A DNA stretch of 64,000 bases from Methylomonas rapida. GTDB lineage: Bacteria > Pseudomonadota > Gammaproteobacteria > Methylococcales > Methylomonadaceae. Where the stretch lies: assembly GCF_024360925.2 (NCBI RefSeq), contig NZ_CP113517.1, forward strand, positions 2,356,001-2,420,000. The letters run 5' to 3'. Positions 28,681 to 34,883 of this stretch are shown here, piece after piece. Within the stretch, counting starts at the first letter, position 1, and each line of letters begins with the position of its first letter. A program made the position numbers and the translations under genes. A model generated the notes under the pieces. The model was not told the origin of the DNA, did not search any database, and saw only the letters and a program-made list of their open reading frames with translations.

Positions 28681-30348
28681 CCTGAATCCGTGACTTAAAA
28701 GGCCATCCACGGCCGCAACGCAATGATTTAAAACGCTTATTCTGGGATAATACCGCTATTCTTCCATTCACCCGGCGAGTGATTCATGAAGCGGTTTATC
28801 CTGGAGCAATCTGAAACTGAATTTTATACCAGCCATTCTGGATTAGCCTTGGTCGGTTTATGTTTGAATCAATATGGCCAGCTCAATCAGGCGCTGGAAA
28901 AAGGTATTCCGCTACGGCACGGTATTGCTCACGCCGATATTATCAAAAGCTATATAGGCACCCTTAGCCTGGGCAAAAGCGACTTCGAAGCCATCGAAAA
29001 CCATCGCGACGACGACTATTTCAAAGCCGCGCTCGCCATTCATCAAGTACCCTCCAGCGCCCGCCTCAGACAGCGACTGGATGAACACGCCGACGCCTTA
29101 TTACCGATCATTTATCAAAGCAACCTCGATTTTCTGGCTCACGCCCAGGTGCCGGTAACGCCGTTAGCCACAGGCCATGTCGCGTTGGATATCGATGTTT
29201 ACCCCATGAACAACGAAAAAACCTGCAAAGAAGGCGTCTCCCGAACCTACAAAGGTTTTGACGGCTACGCCCCGATTGCCCTCTATCTGGGTAAAGAGGG
29301 CTGGTGTATTGGTAATGAACTGCGCGAAGGCAAGCAGCATTGCCAATACGAATTCCGCTATGCGCTGGAGCGCGGACTCGCCGCCGCGAAACGTTTGACG
29401 ACTTTGCCTTTGTTGGTCCGGCTGGATGGCGGTCACGACGCGCTCGACAATCGCATCGACTTACACGAAGCCGATCAGGTCGATTTCATCATCAAATGGA
29501 ACCCGCGTAAACAAGATGCCGACGCCTGGCTGGCCTACGCCGAACAACACGGCCAGTGGACCACACCGCGCGAAGGCAAACGCGTGGCCTTGTTCAGTGT
29601 CATGGAGCAACACACTCGCAACGGTAAAACCTATACCTGTCGCAGGGTCATGCAAATCACCGAGCGCACCATCACGGCTCAAGGCCAAGCCCTCGTGCTA
29701 CCGGATATCGAAATCGAAGGCTGGTGGACCAGTCTGCCGGTGGCCGATTACGACGATGCCATGGTTATTGCCCTCTATCGCGACCATGCCACCGCTGAAC
29801 AATTCCACAGCGAATTCAAGACCGATCTGGATATCGAGCGCCTGCCATCCGGCAAGTTTGCCACCAACGACCTGATCATGAGCCTCAGCGCCTATAGCTA
29901 CAACATCCTGCGCTGGATAGGCCTGATCGGCTTGCTGGGCGAACAAAGCCCGGTCAGGCATCCTGCCAAGCGGCGGCGTATCAAAACCGTGATCCAGGAA
30001 CTGATGTATCTGGCCGCGCGACTCATCCGTAGCGGGCACCGGCTGAAGCTGCGCTTTTCACAGAGCTGTCCCGGTTTCATCGCTTTTGAATCCACCTACG
30101 CCAAACTCGCCGCCGGCTAGCGACTGATCGCTCTGCCATCGATAGCACAACGCCGCAAATTCACAGTGGCTTGGGAATCCTGCGCCTAAAGTCCATCAAA
30201 TTGAATCATGCAGGGAAAATATTCCAGATAATACGCTGCATTTCTAGCCGTTAAACTCGATTGCCCGGACCACACTTTTAAATTCAGCGAATTTTGGAAG
30301 AGTATGACGAATAAAAGGTCTGGCAATATGTGGAGTCACGGATTCAGG
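28681..30348 (+). mobile_element. IS1380-family insertion sequence, copy 2
   Basis: A 1668-bp element with 15-bp terminal inverted repeats. It is flanked by the direct repeat TAAAA on both sides, the target duplication of a simple insertion. It differs from copies 1 and 3 at one noted base (A at 29644, silent). Confidence 0.95.
28786..30120 (+). CDS. IS1380-family DDE transposase, IS copy 2
   Basis: A protein of 444 residues, identical to the transposases at 20252 and 59531. Confidence 0.93.
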   Translation: MKRFILEQSETEFYTSHSGLALVGLCLNQYGQLNQALEKGIPLRHGIAHADIIKSYIGTLSLGKSDFEAIENHRDDDYFKAALAIHQVPSSARLRQRLDEHADALLPIIYQSNLDFLAHAQVPVTPLATGHVALDIDVYPMNNEKTCKEGVSRTYKGFDGYAPIALYLGKEGWCIGNELREGKQHCQYEFRYALERGLAAAKRLTTLPLLVRLDGGHDALDNRIDLHEADQVDFIIKWNPRKQDADAWLAYAEQHGQWTTPREGKRVALFSVMEQHTRNGKTYTCRRVMQITERTITAQGQALVLPDIEIEGWWTSLPVADYDDAMVIALYRDHATAEQFHSEFKTDLDIERLPSGKFATNDLIMSLSAYSYNILRWIGLIGLLGEQSPVRHPAKRRRIKTVIQELMYLAARLIRSGHRLKLRFSQSCPGFIAFESTYAKLAAG

Positions 30349-30368
30349 TAAAAATCAGGCGTCATTAT

Positions 30369-30710
30369 TTACCCCCTAGCCCGCATGCTTTTAATAGCCC
30401 AGGCGGACGCCCAAACCAAGACCACCATCCAAGACACCTCAACCACATCGGATAGCGTCAAGCCAGAATAGTTATGGTGATAACCGACCGACGAACAGGA
30501 CGGATAAGCGCGAGTAATGGAAACAATCACGGGCAATCCACCCGCAAAGGGTTGATAATTGAAAGTCAGATCGGCAGTCGTGCCGCTGATATTGGTAACG
30601 GCTACGCCACCCAATAGACCCGTATCAACCGCAATAAGACCGCGCGACAAATCAGCATCGGCGGCCTCCTGGGTTGTTGAATAACAATATCCTTCAAATA
30701 AACTAGGCAT
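30369..30710 (-). CDS. Inoviral membrane protein, 113 residues
   Basis: A protein with an N-terminal soluble part (EGYCYSTTQEAADADLSRG, beta-rich, one more Cys in YPSCSS) and a C-terminal helix (SWMVVLVWASAWAI) ending basic (KSMRARG). Proteins of this size and layout commonly precede gpIII in Pf-, Ralstonia- and Xanthomonas-type inoviruses; their function is unknown, perhaps a minor coat or virion-tip protein. It is lost from copy A. Confidence 0.7.
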   Translation of the reverse strand: MPSLFEGYCYSTTQEAADADLSRGLIAVDTGLLGGVAVTNISGTTADLTFNYQPFAGGLPVIVSITRAYPSCSSVGYHHNYSGLTLSDVVEVSWMVVLVWASAWAIKSMRARG

Positions 30711-30711
30711 A

Positions 30712-31278
30712 TTAATAGTTTTTGAATTTTCCAGTTCTTAACGATAAACGCGATTTAATTTGAGGATTGTTCTTTTGAAAATTCGATTCAAAATTCTTAA
30801 AGTATTCATCTGAATTTTTCTGGTGCTGTTGAAAACGGGATAGCTGTTTATGTGAAACACCGTATTTTGATTTGATTTGCTTAAAACTCTTTAATTCACG
30901 AACAATATTATTGGTTTTAGGCTTTTGATTAGTATTAGGTTTTTGTGTTTTTGCGGGAGCATTAAAGGCCGATGAACCAGGACGAGAATAATTAAAAGCC
31001 GCGCGTTGCCTTTTTTGCTGAATTTGACGTTTAACACCACCCGAACGATTAGCAATGTATTCTTGCTTCCAGGCTTTGCCATCGATATTAAAAAAGGCTT
31101 TATCACCGGCTTTATGAGCATTGCCGGCAGCGATTTTATATTGTTTATCGAACTCGGCGGCATAGGCCATTTGTTTAAATGAGCGCATGATAATTATGCC
31201 GACCAAAAAAGCAGCCGCAACGGCGATCAAATCCGGCACCATGCCGGTTAATTGATCGGTAATAGCTTCTTGAATCAT
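30712..31278 (-). CDS. Unknown phage protein: membrane helix plus basic domain
   Basis: A protein of 188 residues. The start at 31278 is preferred because GGAG precedes it and it lies beyond the gpVIII terminator; an in-frame ATG further upstream would sit inside that terminator. One membrane helix (about 14-33) is followed by a strongly basic, Gln/Asn/Lys-rich region that includes KTQKPNTNQKPKTNN. I know no inovirus equivalent. The basic domain might touch DNA or the membrane surface during assembly. Its base composition (A-rich in the sense strand) differs from the coat genes. It is truncated in copy A. Confidence 0.65.
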   Translation of the reverse strand: MIQEAITDQLTGMVPDLIAVAAAFLVGIIIMRSFKQMAYAAEFDKQYKIAAGNAHKAGDKAFFNIDGKAWKQEYIANRSGGVKRQIQQKRQRAAFNYSRPGSSAFNAPAKTQKPNTNQKPKTNNIVRELKSFKQIKSKYGVSHKQLSRFQQHQKNSDEYFKNFESNFQKNNPQIKSRLSLRTGKFKNY

Positions 31279-31287
31279 AAAAAACTC

Positions 31288-31319
31288 CAAAAAAAAAGGC
31301 GGGGTTTTACCCCCGCCCA
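31288..31319 (-). terminator. Intrinsic terminator after the major coat gene, copy B
   Basis: The same GGCGGGGG/CCCCGCC hairpin with eight T as at 21929-21960. It would set coat protein expression apart from the minor proteins. Confidence 0.85.
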
Positions 31320-31328
31320 TCAGCAAGA

Positions 31329-31526
31329 TTAGCTTGCGCCACGTTGCATGAGTTTGAAGGCAGCAATCGCGATAATGGCGATCAGGAACAAGCCGGCCAC
31401 AGTAGACGCATCGGTTTTAGCATCTTCCAAGGCGGTTGAAACATCGGCAGGCACAGCAGCAAAAGCCGAACCGATAGACGCGGAAACCAAGGCGGTACCA
31501 GCGGCAATTTTTTTATTCAGTTTCAT
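31329..31526 (-). CDS. Major coat protein (gpVIII-like)
   Basis: A pre-coat of 65 residues: basic start MKLNKK, a hydrophobic signal ending SAFA (residue 23), and a mature part of 42 residues with an acidic amphipathic start (AVPADVSTALEDAKTDAS), a membrane helix (VAGLFLIAIIAIAAFKL) and a short basic end. This is the standard Ff/Pf coat layout. AGGAG lies at proper distance from the ATG; the frame remains open upstream into the ssDNA-binding gene, but the Shine-Dalgarno and signal peptide favour this start. A strong terminator follows. Confidence 0.93.
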   Translation of the reverse strand: MKLNKKIAAGTALVSASIGSAFAAVPADVSTALEDAKTDASTVAGLFLIAIIAIAAFKLMQRGAS

Positions 31527-31641
31527 AAGTAAAACTCCTAATTGGGATTGATAAAAACCACGCTTTTTTTGGGTCGGTGTGCATGGCGTGAATAACACCG
31601 GATCGGGCCTGACGATCAATGAATAACCATCAGAATCGAAT

Positions 31642-31962
31642 TCAGGCACTTGCATTGGTTGCCGCCTTGGGCACGACAACCCGCAAATGCTTAATGTTGA
31701 TTTCGGCGAGTTCGAGCGAGCCGAAGCGGCCAACCTGAAAAGCGTTATCGCCCAACAGATATTTGCCCTTGGCAATCGGGCCTATCTTGTCGCGCTCTTC
31801 CCGGTTCTGGGTGAAGGCATGACGAATTTTGAACTGCAAGGGATAACGGCTTTGGTCGGTAAACATCAAAGCCGGTTGTTCCAGCGTGTAATAGACGGTG
31901 CCATCTTTGCGGCTAACCAACTGATCGGCTAAAAGGTCTTCTGTCTCGATTTCAATATGCAT
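31642..31962 (-). CDS. ssDNA-binding protein (gpV-like)
   Basis: A protein of 106 residues, beta-rich, with an OB-fold-like pattern (MHIEIETEDL, GTVYYTLEQPAL, YPLQFKIRH, LRVVVP). Its size and position directly after rep match gpV/helix-destabilising proteins, which coat new viral single strands and hold them for packaging. AGGA precedes the ATG. Confidence 0.75.
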   Translation of the reverse strand: MHIEIETEDLLADQLVSRKDGTVYYTLEQPALMFTDQSRYPLQFKIRHAFTQNREERDKIGPIAKGKYLLGDNAFQVGRFGSLELAEINIKHLRVVVPKAATNASA

Positions 31963-31987
31963 GGTTTTTCCTCAACGGGAGTGGTGG

Positions 31988-33175
31988 TTAGGCCGCTTTG
32001 TAAAACGGCGGGAACTGTTCGCCGAAATTGATTTCGACATAACGGATAAAGGGGATGACTTCACATTGCAGGCCATCGCCTTTCAGGTTTTGCAGGACGG
32101 CGCGCGAAAGACCAACTTCGTGGAGCATTTCAATAGCACCCCAGAAAACGTTTTCAGATGTAGCGGTACGCCTTGCTTCAATCCATCCATCGGCTTTAAT
32201 AGATCGAAAAACACGATACGCGGACATGGCTTTACCGTAAGTGATCTTGCCGGAACGAGCGTTTACGGTGGGAAATTTGGCTTTTAATGCTTTCTCTATC
32301 TCTTCATCTCTAATGATTCTCATCTGTTTACCCTCTAACGCTTTGAATAGGTCTTGTGTGGCTTCTTTCCAATATTTTTCGGCGTTGAAAACCCTGGACA
32401 ACGAAAATAAGTTGTTATCGATCTGTCGCCGCTCGAACCAACGGGTTTTCAAGCTGACTTCCCATCGCACCATGCCTTTAGCCCAATCGAGCAAAGCATC
32501 GGTGTAATGCTCGGAGACCTTGTCGCCACGCTTTTTGAGCTTGGCTAATTGGTTCATGACTTCCAGGAGCTTGACGTAAACCTTGATTTTCTTGATACGG
32601 CTGTTGGACTTGCCGAAATAGGCGGTGCCGGCATAACCGGTACGGGCGCGGGTTTGGCCATTACTGACATTCTGCAAGGCGTTGACGAATTGCAAGGCTT
32701 CGTTTTCCGTCTTGCACCAAGAGTGATAGGTAATATCGACCTGTTCAACCGACCAATGCTTTTGCTCTAAATACTCGATGAGATGCGGATAAGTATCGAT
32801 CAACAAATGAATCATCTTTTCAGCGCAGTACCAAATATTGTCAGAACCGAACAGGTTATGACCTTGGATGAGTTTGGCCGGGCTGGCTTTGATCTCGATG
32901 AAAAAGTCTTGAACATCGGCGTTTTTCTTGAAACTGTCGCGGAAGTCGAAAACCTTGAAGGCCATAGTCGAAAGACTGGAAGGGATGGACTCCCAGCGAT
33001 GCGTCAAGGCGATTTCTTCGCCATGAGCATCAAGGGAGGATTCCAGCGGAATTTTCAAATCAGAAAGGCTGATACGGGTTTTTTGCACTTCATGCAACAC
33101 AGGCAAGCCGTTTTCGGTCAATCCGGATTCAAACACTTGGCGGAATGGGCAACGAAGGACAAGCATGTCGATCAT
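31988..33175 (-). CDS. Rolling-circle replication initiator (gpII-like)
   Basis: A protein of 395 residues of the phage/plasmid gene II/X type. Features include RVFNAEKYWKEATQDLF, a middle region with YHSWCKTENEAL and TAYFGKSNSRIKKIKVYVK, and a C-terminal segment ending RYVEINFGEQFPPFYKAA. It should nick the f1-like origin at 34615-34659. Start: MIDMLVLR at 33175, or the next Met three codons later; neither has a clear Shine-Dalgarno, because the 167-bp duplication has replaced the upstream context. A remnant of the first codons is also duplicated upstream. Confidence 0.8.
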   Translation of the reverse strand: MIDMLVLRCPFRQVFESGLTENGLPVLHEVQKTRISLSDLKIPLESSLDAHGEEIALTHRWESIPSSLSTMAFKVFDFRDSFKKNADVQDFFIEIKASPAKLIQGHNLFGSDNIWYCAEKMIHLLIDTYPHLIEYLEQKHWSVEQVDITYHSWCKTENEALQFVNALQNVSNGQTRARTGYAGTAYFGKSNSRIKKIKVYVKLLEVMNQLAKLKKRGDKVSEHYTDALLDWAKGMVRWEVSLKTRWFERRQIDNNLFSLSRVFNAEKYWKEATQDLFKALEGKQMRIIRDEEIEKALKAKFPTVNARSGKITYGKAMSAYRVFRSIKADGWIEARRTATSENVFWGAIEMLHEVGLSRAVLQNLKGDGLQCEVIPFIRYVEINFGEQFPPFYKAA

Positions 33176-33486
33176 GACTAAAAATCAGTTATCGATACCA
33201 GAACGAGGACGTTCTTCGCATTCGTCACAGTGACAAACCAAACCACGCTTTAAGCGTTGGTCATGCAGATAGAGTTCCAAAAATGGCAAGAAATAGCCGG
33301 TCACTCGACCAACCACAAACGAAGGACAAGCATGTCGATCATGACTAAAAATCAGTTATCGATACCAGAACGAGGACGTTCTTCGCATTCGTCACAGTGA
33401 CAAACCAAACCACGCTTTAAGCGTTGGTCATGCAGATAGAGTTCCAAAAATGGCAAGAAATAGCCGGTCACTCGACCAACCACAAA
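33151..33486. repeat. Direct duplication, period 167 bp, copy B
   Basis: 33151-33319 is repeated at 33318-33486, the same event as in copy A. It separates the small membrane-protein gene from rep by an extra 167 bp. Confidence 0.93.
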
Positions 33487-33567
33487 GGCAATGACTAAAC
33501 CGATAAAAATACCGGCCAGATAGGAACCCTGAACAGCAATATCAATAGCAGATAGGCATTCGTTCAT
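33352..33567 (-). CDS. Small phage membrane protein with Cys cluster
   Basis: A protein of 71 residues with one or two hydrophobic segments (about 12-40), then LYLHDQRLKRG and a C-terminal CHCDECEE cluster that could bind zinc. It overlaps the upstream gene by 4 bp. No family is recognised; the membrane helix and position before rep do not match a standard Ff gene. Confidence 0.65.
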   Translation of the reverse strand: MNECLSAIDIAVQGSYLAGIFIGLVIAFVVGRVTGYFLPFLELYLHDQRLKRGLVCHCDECEERPRSGIDN

Positions 33568-33854
33568 AGGTTGCTCTCCTGCCCTACTGATTCGGCGGAC
33601 TGGACAGGAGAGCGGCCAACGTCCGCTATACCAGCTCTAAAAAATTGAATTTCCTGAATGGATTTATCGACAAGCGATTGCAGTTTAGGGAAATCGATAA
33701 ACAACAAGCGAATGCCATCCAGGCGGGAAATGTGAAGATCACAAATGGATTGACGAAAAGGAATGGGTTGTAACTTTTCTTCACACAAAGAGCGAAAACA
33801 GTTTTCAACAATGAAATCCAAGGTTTCTTTAATGGTTTTTTGGGGAATGTTCAT
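33564..33854 (-). CDS. Unknown phage protein, 96 residues
   Basis: A soluble, mainly helical protein starting MNIPQKTIKETLDFIVENC. No membrane segment or known motif is seen. It overlaps both neighbours by 4 bp (ATGA), so the three early genes are translationally coupled. Confidence 0.65.
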   Translation of the reverse strand: MNIPQKTIKETLDFIVENCFRSLCEEKLQPIPFRQSICDLHISRLDGIRLLFIDFPKLQSLVDKSIQEIQFFRAGIADVGRSPVQSAESVGQESNL

Positions 33855-34225
33855 TTTGAAACCTCTTTAGCCCAGGCTTCGAACAGTTCAGAACCATTGT
33901 CAAAATAAAGATGAATCTCTTGCACCGTAGCACGCGCGTCCATAGTCAAGACATCGATACAAGCAGTGAATAAATCGGAATCCAAACCGCGCAATCTGGT
34001 CAGGTCGAACGGGAAGCGATGGCCGTTATACAACCCCAGTAAAAACAAGCGAACCGTGGCGGCTTGGCCGGTGTCACGTTTAGCGATGATAGACAAGCGT
34101 TTCAACGATGGAACGCCAACAGATAAAACCGCTTTACGCTCGATTTCAAAATTCGAGATTTGATTAAGGAAATCCGTAACAGCTTGAGGTTGTTCGGGAG
34201 TGTCTTGGTGATCGGTAGTGTTCAT
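33851..34225 (-). CDS. Unknown phage protein, 124 residues (DUF7673-like)
   Basis: A soluble protein with the conserved-looking LFLLGLYNGHRFPFDLTRLRG segment (about residues 80-100, shown in part here) that I associate with DUF7673 proteins found on proteobacterial plasmids and phages. Function is unknown. It is the first gene of the leftward operon and faces the operator repeats. Confidence 0.65.
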   Translation of the reverse strand: MNTTDHQDTPEQPQAVTDFLNQISNFEIERKAVLSVGVPSLKRLSIIAKRDTGQAATVRLFLLGLYNGHRFPFDLTRLRGLDSDLFTACIDVLTMDARATVQEIHLYFDNGSELFEAWAKEVSK

Positions 34226-34240
34226 CGGTTGGCCTCAATG

Positions 34241-34290
34241 ATTCTTAGAACTTAGAAACGAGGCTTTTTTTACATTCTTAGAAATTAGAA
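34241..34290. promoter_or_regulatory. Paired operator-like repeats, copy B
   Basis: ATTCTTAGAACTTAGAA (34241-34257) and ATTCTTAGAAATTAGAA (34274-34290), the same pair as in copy A. They lie in the 86 bp between divergent starts and probably control lysogeny through the adjacent small protein. Confidence 0.65.
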
Positions 34291-34311
34291 GTCAAGAAAA
34301 AAGTAAACAGA

Positions 34312-34527
34312 ATGCAGAATATGAGAACTAAAGAACACGAGAACAAAGACATGCCAAGCAAACACATCGACGACAAAACATGGAGAAAAATTCAGGACTT
34401 AACAGTAAAAACTGTTATAGCAACCCAAAAACCAATCAAAGAAACAGAAGTACTAGCCTATGTGATTAAGAGAGGCCTGGAAGAAGTGAATGTTGAAGAA
34501 TTAAAAACATTAGGAAAAGACAAATAG
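34312..34527 (+). CDS. Putative phage repressor, ribbon-helix-helix-like
   Basis: A protein of 71 residues, very rich in Lys and Glu, transcribed opposite to all other phage genes. The core KHIDDKTWRKIQDLTVKTV, then TEVLAYVIKRGLEEV could form a strand followed by two helices, as in CopG/Arc proteins. An internal ATG (MPSKHIDD) would give a tighter 57-residue protein. The position equals that of RstR in CTXphi. The fold is inferred from pattern only. Confidence 0.5.
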   Translation: MQNMRTKEHENKDMPSKHIDDKTWRKIQDLTVKTVIATQKPIKETEVLAYVIKRGLEEVNVEELKTLGKDK

Positions 34528-34614
34528 TCTAACGGATTTAACTGAGTGGATTGGGAAAATAGAGATATATTAGAGAAAAACCATGTAACTGATAAAAAAA
34601 GACTTTCCTGAAAC

Positions 34615-34659
34615 TTTGGACCAAGAGTCCACTGGTTATAGTACGTGGACTCTCCCGGA
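34615..34659 (-). other. f1-like plus-strand replication origin, copy B
   Basis: The same hairpin as at 25256-25300, arms AGAGTCCAC (34624-34632) and GTGGACTCT (34645-34653). With two origins in tandem, rolling-circle replication between them would release a unit-length copy B genome. Confidence 0.75.
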
Positions 34660-34684
34660 CAGCTGGCAGGCTTCGAAAAGGGAA

Positions 34685-34777
34685 ACTTCGCATAATGCAG
34701 AATATATAAAAAAGCCCTGTTGGGAAGTCATTTTCCAACAGGGCTTTTATACATATTCTCGTCACATTATGCGAACT
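34685..34777. repeat. Right att junction of the array (attP hairpin half plus host dif arm)
   Basis: The same hairpin as at 25326-25418, but the last arm reads CATTATGCGAACT, with the final bases from the host. Host sequence continues from here. There is no XerD half to the right, so this end is not a functional dif, as expected after insertion by XerC at a single dif. Confidence 0.85.
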
Positions 34778-34883
34778 AATTTATTGAGGTCTCCGGTATC
34801 GCTGGCACACATTCAAAGCCTCTTTGTCTTCTAGCCGGTCTAGGCATACAATCAAGCCCATTTCATGAGCTCCGTATCCGACG

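Larger units (their letters stand above)
28615..30365 (-). pseudogene. 25-codon phage membrane-peptide gene split by IS1380
   Basis: Removing the IS (28681-30348) and one copy of the 5-bp duplication joins 30349-30365 to 28615-28675 as a 78-nt open frame: ATG, 24 more codons, TAA. The peptide would begin MTPDFYLIAVYM, continue AITGAAWIIFGLH, and be almost wholly one membrane helix. AGGGGG lies 6 bp before the ATG, just past the previous gene's stop, and the 3' end overlaps the gpIII start. Size and type fit the small capping proteins gpVII/gpIX, but the identity is an inference. It is disrupted here and absent from copy A. Confidence 0.75.
25408..34766 (-). mobile_element. Inovirus prophage copy B
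   Basis: A 9359-bp unit, about 7.69 kb without the IS and its target duplication, a normal size for inoviruses. The order on the minus strand is: unknown 124, unknown 96, small membrane protein, Rep, ssDNA-binding protein, gpVIII, terminator, 188-residue protein, 113-residue protein, 25-codon gene (split by the IS), gpIII-like, gpVI-like, Zot. There is no secretin (gpIV) gene, so export would need a host secretin, as for CTXphi. No integrase is encoded; the host XerC/XerD would do this. Confidence 0.93.

Noticed and set aside
28640..28771. A longer start for the gpIII-like protein inside the IS
   Set aside because: It depends on IS sequence and would bury the signal peptide; 28639 is better.
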